DNA from: Solen grandis
Lineage: Eukaryota; Mollusca; Bivalvia; Adapedonta; Solenidae
Reading direction: 5' to 3'
Length of the DNA stretch: 64,000 nt
Assembly: GCA_021229015.1 (NCBI GenBank)
Contig: CM037777.1
Span: forward strand, 21,698,110 to 21,762,109
Part shown: positions 12,083-24,121 of the stretch, in pieces
Numbering within the stretch: position 1 is the first letter of the stretch
Layout of the letters: the number at the start of each line of letters is the position of its first letter
Position numbers and translations under genes: made by a program
Notes under the pieces: model-generated
Databases searched by the model: none
Seen by the model: only the letters and a program-made list of their open reading frames with translations
What the model was told of the DNA's origin: nothing

Positions 12083-13072
12083 CAGTACAACTCCACTATA
12101 TCGCGGTTCTTGGGGTCCAAGCCCAAATACTGCGATATAGTGGACCGCGTAGTAGGTTTGAGAATGCTATATGTGTCTTTGTGATAGTCGTAAATTCTTG
12201 AAAAACCCTAATATAAAGCAATAAACATTTTATTTATAGCCTTATTTACTTATTTTAAATAATTCCATAATTATTGATTATTTTTTTTTGCACTATAATT
12301 GCCGATGATTCAGATTCAGAGAGCAGTGTGTACGGTATGGTGATGTGAAGCGGTTACGAAACTCTTCAGCATATCTCATTATAATAAATTATACGCCGTT
12401 CATTGTTTGTCAAAACAATGTCGGTGTGAAATTTGCCATTCCACTACAATTCATCGCTATTTCAAATTAAGCTGAGGTGAACTTATTATGATGTATTGAT
12501 TTGAAGAGCCCTGTTAATGTTTATATGAAACAAATTACCAGGTAATGCTGATCTAATTATCATTTATTGTTTACTTCTGGTGAAAAAGATTGGCTATTTT
12601 CCGGGACTTTTTAATCCATGGTAAAATTATGTACGCTAGCATAATAAACAAAAAAACCATTACTAAGGTTTATGCAGTGGATTTTAGACAATGTTTGTGT
12701 ATTTCATCGAGTATCTGCTTGGTATTGAATGTCCATACCAATTAAATGCTGATTACTGTGGTTGGATAATTATACCTACAAACCTGCATTGTTGCCGATC
12801 ATTAACACTCGATTGCGTAATCGTCAACTGCCCCCAAACACAATAGCTTACCACCTGGGGTGTTTAATTGTTATCACTTCCGCGTGTCAGTGCACTAGCA
12901 TGTTAAATACTGACCGCGAAACTCTTTTAAATACACATAGATAAAGAAGGAGATAGATTAGTTTCGCGGTAAGCCTATGCAAATAACGCGATATATTTTT
13001 GGGGTCCATAGATCAACCGCGATATATTGGTCAACGCGAAATAGCAGTCCGCAATATAGCAGAGTTGTACTG
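12083..13072. mobile_element. Tigger/pogo-like nonautonomous DNA transposon
   Basis: The 5' terminus CAGTACAACTCCACTATATC is mirrored at the 3' end by GCAGAGTTGTACTG, read on the other strand. The element is flanked by TA on both sides (12081-12082 and 13073-13074), the target duplication of the Tc1/mariner superfamily. CAG termini with this TATATCGCG-type sequence are typical of the Tigger/pogo branch. Extra copies of the GCGATATA motif lie subterminally (about 12130, 12990 and 13018). The 990-bp interior has no transposase frame, so the element depends on a source elsewhere. Confidence 0.65.
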
Positions 13073-13432
13073 TATCACACAATGATCCATATAGAAAGCT
13101 TAAATTCCGATACAAATCTGTGTAACTTACTAATAATCACATCAAGCTATTGACCTCAGATACCTCAAGGGGTTATTTTGTGCACTATATAATAGAATGG
13201 CCAATACCTGTATATCTGTTATCCTAAGTTTCTTAATATGAGTGATCCACTGATATTTGCATCTATAAATAGAGATTGTGCAGTCGCTTGGTTATGTAAG
13301 ATACTGAGAGTTCAAATCAAAGCGCTGATCGCGTTGATAGAAGAGTATTGTCACATTTCTTTTGTTTATCAAAGTAAATTTAATGAAATGGGATCAAATT
13401 TTCAAGAAATTGACGAAAAGAAAACAAGAGCT

Positions 13433-13884
13433 GTCAGAGGACAGCATGCTCGACTATTCAAAATGCTTGTTAGTAAAACAAATGAAATCTATTTCAATTT
13501 TTGCCATTCATATGCCCTGTATATAATAAAATCAATCCCATGCCTAGTTACTGATAACACTGTGCATCAAAACTTTAACCAAGTATCCAAGTTAGAAAAG
13601 GGCCATAATCTGTATAAAATTCAGTCCAAGAGTTATCCTCCTTGGAGAAGATGATTTTTTTTTTAATTTATAAATAAAAGTGTGTTTCCATGGCAACCAG
13701 AGTTCTGAATGGATCAAGTTTTACATTTTTAGTAAAGGTTCACCCAAGGATGATTCATGCCAAGTTTCTTCAATTTATACCAAACAGTTTCAGAGGAGGT
13801 GTCTTTTATAGTAAATTGTTGACAAATGATGAAGGACATGCAGAGGGTGATCCCAATAGCTCTCCTTGAGCTCTGGTGAGCTAA
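13433..13884 (+). mobile_element. Chimeric element: family B head, family A tail
   Basis: Starts with AACAAGAGCTGTCAGAGGAC, whose stem CTGTC/GGACAG is the family B head hairpin, then GCTCGACTATTC and family B body. After about 13650 it switches to the family A tail region (AAGGATGATTC, TTCAGAGGAGGTG, TTGTTGAC). It ends GGTGAGCTAA at 13884, where the next element's head starts. A 138-codon open frame at 13238-13654 runs across the head and body and is best read as chance. Confidence 0.6.
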
Positions 13885-14731
13885 CAAGAGGGCCAAGATG
13901 GCCCTGAATCGCTCACATTAGGAATATTGCTTTCATTTCCTTTTAGAACAGTCATACTGAATATAAAATCCATGAAGAAGGATAGCAAGATATTCATAAT
14001 TCCGCACAAAAACTGTACTTGTGGTTAAAATCAAGTGGCCCCTGGAGCTGGACCAATCATGATACCTGGGACATGATGTGAATAAACTTGGTAGATGTCT
14101 AATAGGCCATGTTACATACCAAGTATCTTATTTTAATGCCTCTTTAGTTTCTGACAAGATGATTTTTCTAGTTTTTTATATATGTCTTAAATGTACAATC
14201 AACTGACCTCTGGAGCAGGGCCAAAGAGTCGTGATGTGAACAATTTTGGTAGATGTCCACTAGGCCATATTACATGCCAAATATCTGTCCTAACTCCAGG
14301 CCTTGTGGTTTCTGACAAGAAGATTTTTCTAGTTTTTCCTATATAAGCCTATGTAAAATCAAGAGACACCTGGGGCAGGGCCAACTTTGTCCGTAGGGTC
14401 ATGATTTTAACAAACTTGGTAGAAGTCCACTAGACTATGCTACAAACCAAATATATAAGCTCTAGACCCTCCAGTTTTCCAGAAGAAGATTTTCAAAGCT
14501 GAAATTTTCCTGTGACCTATTTTTCAACCAATCAAATCAATTTTAACAATTTTGTTAGAGGGCTTCATAAAGATAAATCCTGTGATGTTTGGTCAAATGC
14601 ATTCAGCAGTTTAGGAGATATTGTTTTAAGGAAATTGTTGATCATAGATGCATGGACACAAAGACGTCAGACACTGGACACAGACCTACATTAAAAGCTC
14701 ATCATGAGTTGTACTCAGGTGAGCTAAAAAT
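13883..14731 (+). mobile_element. Family A tandem-unit element
   Basis: The head AACAAGAGGGCCAAGATGGC contains the stem GGGCCA/TGGCCC. About three body units contain CCAAATAT and TCATGATTT. The tail runs from CTCATCATGAG to TACTCAGGTGAGC TAAAAAT (14725-14731). The head abuts the tail of the previous element, as though this copy inserted into that tail's A-run. Confidence 0.68.
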
Positions 14732-14748
14732 GGATGAAACAGGCCCCC

Positions 14749-14886
14749 ATGTTCTCGAAAACACTTAAGTATGATCTCAGGCTCAAATTTGAGTATCATA
14801 ATCAAGTCCCTATTGAAACACCAATGGACATAGTTGAGTATGAGTATGAAAATCAAATTTAAGTACCATATTTATTTTCGAGAACA
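14749..14886. mobile_element. Small MITE-like foldback
   Basis: Perfect terminal inverted repeats TGTTCTCGAAAA at the left and TTTTCGAGAACA at the right enclose about 110 bp. The interior repeats CAAATTTGAGTATCAT-like sequence and its inverse. No open frame. The superfamily cannot be assigned. Confidence 0.55.
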
Positions 14887-14979
14887 CGAGGCCTGGACAC
14901 AGTGTTCTTTAAGCATGCAGACTACCAATAATGTGTGTCTCTGTAACATCTTTTCAAAAGAGATTTTTTTACACTATTG

Positions 14980-15115
14980 GAAAACATGGCCTACCATGGT
15001 ATTTCACAACGGTCTACAACATGCTCTGTAGTGCCATTTAACCAAAATGGTAGACCATGGTCCTAGGATCATGGTCTACCATTCACTACCATGGTAGTCT
15101 ATGCTTACAAACCAT
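14980..15115. repeat. Second ACCATGGT foldback repeat
   Basis: Shares the palindromic CTACCATGGTA and GGTAGACCATGGT motifs with the copy at 11136-11330 and again lies beside GTGACCTTGAC-type tandem units. Confidence 0.45.
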
Positions 15116-15129
15116 CATTTTCACCTGGG

Positions 15130-15904
15130 CAAACCAGACTTGATTTTAAGGTCAGCCGACTGCTGTAACGTTCATCTTGAGGCAAGTGACTTGCTCTTGT
15201 TTGCAACACACTATCTTCTCCTAGGAATCATTTATGTCAAGTAGTTTCAGAACACAGCCATAAATATATCGGTACAACAAAGTTACGACCAGAAAAAAAA
15301 ATAAGGTCAACTGATTGCTGTGACCTTGACCTTCAAGCTTATAGCATGGTTCTTTTTTGTGACACAATGACTTGTCCAAGGGACTTCTTGTGTCAAAGTT
15401 ATTTCGAAACATGACTATACACAACAAAGAAACAGCCTGGCCAGGACTGCTTGCCACATTTTTAAACTCAACTAACTGCTGTGACCTTGACCTTGGAGCT
15501 AGGAACTTGGTTTTTGTTTGTGACATATCATTTTGTCCTAAGGAACATTTGTGCTAGATTATTTTAAAACATGTTCATACACAACAAAATTACAGCCTGA
15601 CATGTTTTAAGTGCTGTTTCCTTGACCTTCAAGCTAGTAACCTGGTCCTTGTTTGTGACACATCTTCAATTTATTTCAAATCAAATCATTCACAACAAAG
15701 CTACAGTTAGGATCAACTGTGTGTTGTGACCTTGTCTTTCAAGCTAGTGACATAATTTTTGTTCAAGACACATCGTCATGTCCTAAGGAACACTTGTTCT
15801 AAGTAGTTTCAAATCACAACCATACATAACAAAAGTTACAGCCAGGACACAAATTCTTGCACACACAAACATACAAACATACAGACAGATGTAACACTAT
15901 ATAA
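15130..15904 (+). repeat. Tandem units of about 140 bp (family E-type body)
   Basis: Five or six degenerate units each contain GTGACCTTGACCTTCAAGCT, GTGACACA, TGTCCTAAGGA and ACAACAAAGTTACAG. They are related to 10860-11115. The last unit ends in ACAAACATACAAACATACAG just before the head at 15905. No coding function is seen. Confidence 0.6.
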
Positions 15905-16243
15905 AACAAGAAAATGTGTCTCTGAAACACTAATGCTCCGTTTGGATATAGTCAGAACCAAATATTTGCTTGTATTTTAAAAAGGTTATACAATGATGTA
16001 CACTTGTACAAAGTTTCATGATGACGTGAAGTTACCTTTATAGTAAAAGAAGCTTAAACAAAGAGGTAAACCTGGGGCAGAATAACTAATTTTGCCAGGT
16101 CACAGCCATAAAATTAAATAAATATTACCTTTAAATAATCCATATCGTAATGTACATGAATGTCAAGTTTCAGGAAGATGTGAAGTCATATTCATATAAA
16201 AGAAAAGCTTAAATGCAAATGCAAACGTTTTCATAAATATTAA

Positions 16244-16477
16244 CCCTTTCCCTCATAGATACTCATTTTGACGCCCTCAATAGGTATCACATAAAGCCTG
16301 ATCTGCAGAAAACCACATTTAAACCTTACCAAATTTAATTACAAAATCCTCATTTCCAGACCACTGAGGAGTAGCGAACAGCATAAAACCTGATCAGCCT
16401 GCGAGTTACTCGCAGGCTGATCTGGTTTTATGTTGTTCGCATAGGTCTTTTCATAGTGTCCTCTATGAGGGAAAGGG
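16244..16477. mobile_element. piggyBac-like MITE
   Basis: Termini CCCTTTCCCTCATAGA and TCTATGAGGGAAAGGG are inverted repeats flanked on both sides by TTAA (16240-16243 and 16478-16481), the target duplication of piggyBac elements. A hairpin, GCCTGCGAGT/ACTCGCAGGC, lies near the right end. The 234-bp interior has no coding sequence. A sister copy lies at 27595-27788. Confidence 0.75.
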
Positions 16478-16555
16478 TTAATAAGAGCACTGGTTAAATT
16501 GCAAAATATACCAGTCCTGCCACTTTATTAATTCAAGGGTCAAAATTCTATAGTA

Positions 16556-17578
16556 GGATATTCTGACCAAAGGTATCCAGTACGTTGATCTGACCGAAAA
16601 ACTGCCGCATTAAAAAAAAAAAAAAAAAAAAGATAGGTAACTTTTTCCATTGAAATCATGCATTATGTCATTTCAATTGCTGTAACTCCTTTGATTATTG
16701 ATAGATTTTCATAAAATTATTTTGTGTGGAAGGGATGAATAAAGACAAACAGGGACAAAAAAACACCCCCTTGTCTGAGGAATCGCCCTAAAAAAGTTCG
16801 CGAATTCAAAAACATGTTTGTTCGGAAGAGATCTGGCCAAAAGAATCTCGCCAATTTCTCCCATGTAAAACTATAGAAAAACTAAAGCCACTATATCAGT
16901 GTTGAATTGTATGGACATATACTGATGACAGAAACAAATATACCTGAAATGAACACTTGTGCTGACTTGAAATCCATTGTTTTGAGAATATTTTGTGACT
17001 AAATCGAAAACAAAACTACACCAGCAATGTCACCGAGATGCTCAATAGAAACTGTAGAAGATCAGCAGTTTTAACGTAGCTAATCATCGGTCAAGGTTGA
17101 GTCAGATGAATTTTTAAAAAGGCAGAAAAAAAGGCTGAATAAGATGAAAAATAAAATAATTAGCATTCATTTTTTTGTTTATTTGTTTCTTTTATCAGTA
17201 TCTGTCCATACAATTCAATGCTGATATTGTAGCTTTAGTTTTTCTTTAGTTTTACACGGGAGAGATTGGCGAGATTCCGTCGGTCAGATCTCTTCTGACC
17301 AAACACGTTTTCAACTTCGTGAACTGTTGTAGTGCAATTCCTTTGGCAACGGGGGGGTTGTACCTGACTGTCTTTATTCATCCCTTCCATGCAAAATAAT
17401 ACCAATTTTATGAAAATCCACCAAATTTCAAAGGAATTAAAGCAATTGAAATGACATGATGTACGTTTTCAGTGGAAGAAGTTATTTTCTTATTATATAT
17501 AAGATCATTGAATTTTTTTTTTTATTTTAATGAGCAGCAACGTACCGGGTACCTTTGATTCTGACTGGTTTTCAAACT
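16556..17578. mobile_element. Foldback element with arms of about 400 bp
   Basis: The left arm (about 16556-16960) is repeated inverted in 17180-17578. For example, CCAAAGGTATCCAGTACGTT at the left faces AACGTACCGGGTACCTTTG at the right. GGAAGGGATGAATAAAGACA faces TGTCTTTATTCATCCCTTCC with one mismatch. The unpaired centre is about 220 bp. No transposase is visible. The arms have diverged, so this is not a fresh insertion. Confidence 0.6.
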
Positions 17579-18357
17579 GGATTGAGATATTGTTCCAATA
17601 CACAATGTGACAAAGTTTGGTAGAGATTGGTTCATGTTTGTCAGTGTTAGAGAGCAAAAACTGTTAACTTTACATTTTTTATCAATTAAAGGGCCAAAGA
17701 GTGTTCAAGATATTTTGGCTGGTTATCAAACCTGATTATGATATTGTGCCCATTCACATCTCGACCAAGTTTGGACAAGATCCGTTCATGTTTGTTAGAG
17801 TAAGAGAGCAGACACTAACCATTTTTCATCATTTAAAGGGCCATAACTCTGGAGTGTCTGGGGCAATCAAGATAGTTAGTGAACTTGGCTGAGATATTGC
17901 ACTAATATACATTGTGACCTAGTTTAGTAAAGATTGGTTCATGTTTATTAGAATTAGAGAGCACACTGTTAATTCAGCAATTTTTCATCAATTCAAGGGC
18001 CTTAACTCAGGAGTGTCTAGGACAATCTAGCTGGTTAGCAAAAGGAGCCGAGATAGTTTGCCCATATCAAGTTTGGTAGAGATCGGTTCACATTTGTTTA
18101 AGTCAGAGAGTGGACACTGTTAATTTAACAATTTTTCATCACTTCAAGGGCCATAACTCAAGTGTCTGTGACAATCTGGCTGTTTATAAAAAAGGAACCG
18201 AAATATTATGCCCATATACATTGTGACCAAGTTTGGTAAAGATCGGTTCAAGTTTGTTCGAGTTAGAGAGCAGACAACATCTCTGGACGTCGTCCACCCA
18301 CCCACACATTGCAGGTGAATCCATAATACATCCCGTCTTCAACGGGCATATAAAAAG
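17579..18357 (+). mobile_element. Family F tandem units with hairpin tail
   Basis: Five units of about 155 bp contain GGTTCATGTTTGTTAGAGT-like sequence and AAGGGCCATAACTC. They end with GGACGTCGTCC, a CCCGT/ACGGG hairpin and CATA TAAAAAG (18351-18357). The head is absent, probably lost where the foldback element adjoins. Confidence 0.6.
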
Positions 18358-18490
18358 TTTGTATCATGATTTACATATGTTCCTAGTTTTATGAAGATGT
18401 GAATTCATTTTCATCGAAAAACAGCTCAATCACAAAGGTAAACCTGAGGCAGAACAATCAATTTTACCAAGTTCATGCAACTGTGAAATA

Positions 18491-19256
<766 letters not shown>

Positions 19257-21820
19257 AACAAGAGGGCCATGATGGCCCTGAAACGCTCACCTGAGTACCA
19301 TTGCTACAACTGATTACAAGGTTTTTAAACAGACAAGAATTCTGAAATAACTCAATCTTAAACATTTTAGCCCTGACAATACTACACACCAAATATATAA
19401 GCACTGGGCCTTATGGTTTCAGAGGAGAAGACTTAGTGCGGGGTCATTTATCTCCAAAGGGCCACCATTTTGAAAATCTTGATAATGAACCATTAGATGA
19501 TGCTACATACCAACAAGAGTGCCAGTGATGCCACAATATACGCCGCCACAAAATATAAAGACCAAGAGGGGTCTTTTAATTATTGCTTTTAACATTTCTG
19601 TAAGCATAACCTCATGATGAAGTCTGTAAGACCAATTAATTTAGCTGAACAGAGATAGAACCCTAAAAATGCTTCCAATATGACAGTAGGTCAAATAGCA
19701 GTATCAATTTGAATCCTTTTTTCTTTCTCCCCATAACTCTTGCAAAAATCACTGTACCAGAAAATCCTTGCCTTATGCACTTTTACCTGTTTAGAAACTC
19801 GAGTTGTGTTTTAAAGAGACCATGTTTAGAAAGGCATAACTATTGCAAATATTGATGAACATCAAAGCCCCTGCTTTGTGCATATCTACCCAGTATAGTA
19901 ATGACATTGCCCAAGTTTTGAAAAGATTAGGTCAGAAACATACAAGAAATTGCATTCCCAAAGCTGGAATATCAATCAGCTAAAAAAAACTAAGTTTCAG
20001 GGGACACAAATCTTGCAAAAATTAATGTACCGGAAAATCACCACTTCATGCACATCTACCCATTATAGTTATGATATTGACCAAGTTTTGAAAAGATTCA
20101 TTCAGAAATGTAGGAGGAGTTGCGTTCACAAGGCTGCAATATCAATCAGCTACAGAGACTAAGTTTCAAGGGACACAAATCATGTAAAAATCAATGAACC
20201 ATAAAATCACCACTTCATGCACATCTACCCATTATAGAAATGATATTGACCAAGTTTTGAAAAGATTCATTCAGAAATGTAGGAGGAGTTGCATTCACAA
20301 GGCTGCAATATCATTCAACTACAGAGACTAAGTTTCAAAGGGACACAAATCATGTAAAAATCAATGAACCGGAAAATCGCCACTTCATGCACATCTACCC
20401 ATTATAGTAATGACACTGACCAAGTTTTGAAAAGATTCATTCTGAAATGTAGGAGGAGTTGCGTTCACAAGGCTGCAATATCATTCAGCTACAGAGACTA
20501 AGTTTCAAAGGACACAAATCTTGTAAAAATCAATGAACCGGAAAATCGCCACTTCATGCACATCTACCCATTATAGTAATGACATTGACCAAGTTTTGAA
20601 AAGATTCATTCAGAAACGTAGGAGGAGTTGCGTTCACAAGATATGGACGTACGGACGGACGGACAGCTGGAGAAGATGACGCCAATATACGACCGCCTCC
20701 GGCGGCGTTTAAAAATCTAAGCTATAGGCCTTATGGATTCATAGTAGAAGATTTTTTTTAAAGATTTTCCTATATAACTCTATGTAAAACAAGTGACCCC
20801 TGGTGCGGGGGCATTTATCACCATAAGGTCATGATTTGTACAATCTTGGTAATGAACCATAAGATGATGCTACATACCAAATATCTAATCTCTAGGCCTT
20901 ATGGATTCATAGAAGAAGATTTTTAAAGATTTTCCTATATAACTCTATGTAAAACAAGTGACCCCTGGTGCGGGGGCATTTATCACCGTTTGGCTATGAT
21001 TTGAACAATCTTGGTAATGAACCATTAGATGATGCTACATACCAAATATCTAATTGGCTTCATAGAAGAAGATTTTTAAAGATTTTCCTATATAACTCTA
21101 TGTAAAACAAGTGACCCCTGGTGCGGGGGCATTTATCACCGTTTGGCTATGATTTGAACAATCTTGGTAATGAACCATTAGATGATGCTACATACAAATA
21201 TCTAACTCTAGGCCTAATGGATTCATAGAAGAAGATTTTTAAAGATTTTCCTATATAACTCTATGTAAAACAAGTGACCCCTGGTGCGGGGGCATTTATC
21301 ACCGTAGGGCTATGATTTGAACAATCTTGGTAATGAACCATTAGATGATGCTACATACTAAATATCTAAGCTCTAGGCCTAATGGATTCATAGAAGAAGA
21401 TTTTTAAAGATTTTTCCTATATAACTCTATGTAAAACAAGTGACCCCTGGAGCTGGGGCATTAATCACCGTAGGGCTATGATTTGTACAATCTTGGTAAT
21501 GGCCCATAAGATGATGCTACATACCAAATACCTAAGCTCTAGGCCTTGCAGTTTTGCAGAAGAAGAATTACAAAGTTTGCATTTTTAAAATCTATTTTTA
21601 GCTCCTGTGACCTACTTTTTTTAACCAATCTGAATAATTTGTACAACTTTGATAGAGGGCATCATAAGGATGATTCCTGTGAAGTTTGGTCAAAATCCCT
21701 TCAGCGGTTCATGAGGAGATGTTGTTTAAAGCAAATTGTTGACGACGGACACACGGACGCACGCACGGACAACGCACAAAAGCTGACCATGAGCACGTTG
21801 TGCTCAGGTGAGCTAAAAAT
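19257..21820 (+). mobile_element. Family A element with a family C element nested inside
   Basis: The head AACAAGAGGGCCATGATGGC is followed by units of 154-167 bp containing CAAGTGACCCCTGG at about 20790, 20955, 21109, 21271 and 21438. A GACGGACACACGGACGCACG stretch and the tail hairpin GAGCAC/GTGCTC follow, with TAAAAAT at 21814-21820. The opening part (19257-19500) is nearly identical to 41223-41480. The nested element occupies 19512-20716. Confidence 0.75.
19512..20716 (+). mobile_element. Family C tandem-unit element (nested)
   Basis: The head is AACAAGAGTGCCAGTGATGC followed by ATACGCCGCC. Four units with a 169-170 bp period contain CCAAGTTTTGAAAAGATTCA (20081, 20250, 20420, 20589). A GGACGGACGGAC run at about 20653 precedes the tail hairpin CCGCC/GGCGG and CGTT TAAAAAT (20710-20716). 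ACGCCGCC at the head is the inverse of GGCGGCGT at the tail. Confidence 0.72.
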
Positions 21821-22284
21821 CAATGAAACTGCAGTTTAATAATACGCAGTACAGCATAATGTAGAAAAAGTAGAAAACACAAACACTATACACATGACCG
21901 TATCGGACATGTCTAATTGACAGCCCTAGGCCCAATCTGCGGTCTCAGTATGATATAGTGCTTGAAATGGGTGAATTTAACTGAAAATTGTAGCATATGT
22001 TGTAAAGCCTTGTAAATATATATTTAATTTTATACAAAAAGAATTCCATACTCCTACTATTGGGAAGATTTTAAATTTCAAGACTTGAACCTAAATCTCG
22101 TACCAAATGAAAACTTATCTGTACTAATTTGTTTTGTTATCTTCAACCTTTGTTGTTGCTGATAATTAAAGTATTTTTCTGTACTTTTGTGTTCTACATT
22201 TCTGAATTATTTGATATGAATTTTCCATCAGCCATATTCTCCATAATTTAATTTTGTTGTTTTTTATCAGATTTAATAGATAAA
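21821..22284. other. Non-coding spacer
   Basis: AT-rich sequence between two family A elements. No exon with paired splice sites and no repeat recognised elsewhere in the window. Confidence 0.35.
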
Positions 22285-22745
22285 AATGACCCCAGGGTCA
22301 TAATTGGAACAATCTTGGTAGAGAGTCATAAGATCATGCCATATACCAAAAATCAAAAGGCTAGGCCTTGTGGTTTCGGAGAAGGAGATTTTTTCAATTT
22401 TTCCTATATTAGCCTATGTTAAATCAAGTGACCCCTGTGGCGGGGTCAATTTTGACCCCAGGGTCATAATTTGAACAATCTTGGTAGAGAGTCATAAGAT
22501 CATGCTACATACCAAAAATCAAAAGGCTAGGCCTTGTGGTTTCGGAGAAGACCAATCAAAATAATTTTAAGAACTTTGGTAAAGGGCCCCATAATGAACA
22601 TTCCTGTGAAGTTTTATCAAAATCCAGTGAGTAGTTTAGAAGGAGATGTTGTTTAAAGAAAATTGTTGACGACGCACACACAATGGACGAAAGGCGATCA
22701 CAAAAGCTGACCATGAGCACGTTGTGCTCAGGTGAGCTAAAAAAT
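22285..22745 (+). mobile_element. Family A element, 5'-truncated
   Basis: Two body units (GACCCCAGGGTCATAATT, AAATCAAAAGGCTAGGCC) and a tail GAGCACGTTGTGCTCAGGTG followed by AGC and six A's (22738-22745). There is no head hairpin. Confidence 0.65.
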
Positions 22746-24120
22746 GACCATGAACAGGCCAACATCGTCACAAATATCCTTAAAAGTATTCCATTTAGAA
22801 AACAGGAATATTTGAAGATCAAAGTTCTGAATTTAGCTGACTTTAAATTTAAGGTGTTTTCTCAAAATTTCGCACTTTCTTATTATGATTAATTCCCAGT
22901 ATTAAGGATCGGAAAGGCTTATTTTTTGTTACTGGTAGAAAGTTTGGTACATAAACAATACTTCTGCATAAAAGCAATATTTGTTTTTTTTGTAAAATTT
23001 AATGTAGCATGCCTTTAAAGTCGCTTGTCTAAGCATGAAACCCTACGGGAAAATAGCGGATGGTGCTTAGCAAACTTTGAGTAGTATATAAGAACTAAAC
23101 AGAGAGTAATCTTTTTTAACAATGATACTTACATGTATTGGAGATTCGACAATACACAATGGTTCTGACTCAAATATACTCCTGTCAAAAAAAGAAATTG
23201 CAGTTTTCATTAATTCATGACTGTTAAGCATTCATTCCTATACATACTGAAGACTTAAACTATTCATGCACAGCAAATACAAGCAAACAGAAAAGCTGTG
23301 ACACATGTGATAATTATTATAAAGTTTGTGTTATCTTCTTTGATCAAGTAATACCATTTCAGTATAAATACAGAAGTATTCTATTACAAAAAGGCAGGTA
23401 GGTTAAATTAATATGTATTTCCTAAACCACAATACCCCCACTCTGGCCCCACACAAGGGGGTCAGATGCTTAATATCTATTGAAAGGACTTAGTGGAGTT
23501 TCCTTTGTGGAGTAAGTATGCCAAATATCAAGATTTTAACCATATAGTAAATGAGCTAAGCTCTGAACAAAAAGGTCATTATAAATGATGAAGGTAGATA
23601 ATTATAAGCAGGCCAAGATGGCCCTAAAGTCGCTCAACTTAGGAACATTGCCTTCATTGCCTGCCTTGCTTAAGCAAAGACCAATTAAACAAAGATCGCC
23701 AACTAGTCTAAATCTCACAGCACGTAACTTATCTGGCAAATTGAAAAGTCACCTTTTCAAATATCTCCTTTTCTTTTGACTTGACTATTTGAGTTAACCG
23801 TCACTTTGACAGTCATATAGTGACGTCCAGCTAATAACAGGTGGAGGAAGAACCCGAATGCACAGAGGCATCAAGGTAGAACCACCAACCTACCACAAGC
23901 CAACTGGACCTTTTCTTTTGAAGATAGGTGAAAGTAAAATGTATCTTACAAGAGAACATTACATTACCATCAAAATAATACATTATGTATTAAAATAAAA
24001 AATGTTTCATGTAAAATAGAAAAGTACTTGCATGATGATAACTATGTAGAAAGTGTTTTTTTTTGTGTGTGTTTTTTTTTGTTTTTTTTGATACACTGGT
24101 AAAATTAAAATCATAACTTA
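22746..24120. other. Non-coding DNA around the 49-bp exon, with a SINE fragment
   Basis: Apart from the exon at 23133-23181, no gene is seen. 23780-23905 is a fragment of the tRNA-Leu-like SINE family in - orientation (ACCGTCACTT, GACGTCCAGCTAATAACAGG), without its tRNA-like end. Confidence 0.45.
23133..23181 (-). CDS. Candidate 49-bp exon of an unrecognised - strand gene
   Basis: On the - strand, a strong acceptor (TTTCTTTTTTTGACAG) precedes one base that completes a codon. Sixteen codons follow, reading SIFESEPLCIVESPIH, then a consensus donor CAT|GTAAGT. The entry phase fits the exit of the exon at 40667-40758, and the exit phase fits the entry of the exon at 10237-10444. It sits in single-copy-looking DNA between repeat blocks. 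A micro-exon this short could arise by chance, but both signals are unusually good. Confidence 0.55.
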
Positions 24121-24121
24121 A

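Larger units (their letters stand above)
15905..18490 (+). mobile_element. Family G tandem-unit element split by three insertions
   Basis: The head AACAAGAAAATGTGTCTCTG has the stem GTGT/ACAC. Body units contain TTTCATGATGACGTGAAGTT and GGTAAACCTGGGGCAGAA. The same unit resumes at 18358-18490 (GGTAAACCTGAGGCAGAA). In between lie the piggyBac-like MITE (16244-16477), the long foldback (16556-17578) and family F units (17579-18357). The 3' end of the element was not located. Confidence 0.5.

Noticed and set aside
13130..13190. - strand exon ending at a TTA|GTAAGT donor
   Set aside because: All three frames have stops between the nearest acceptor and the donor.
13238..13654. 138-codon open frame as a gene
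   Set aside because: It crosses the head and body of a repeat element and has no recognisable domain.
19950..20660. CRISPR-like array
   Set aside because: The 170-bp units are repeated in full with no unique spacers, and the DNA is eukaryotic.
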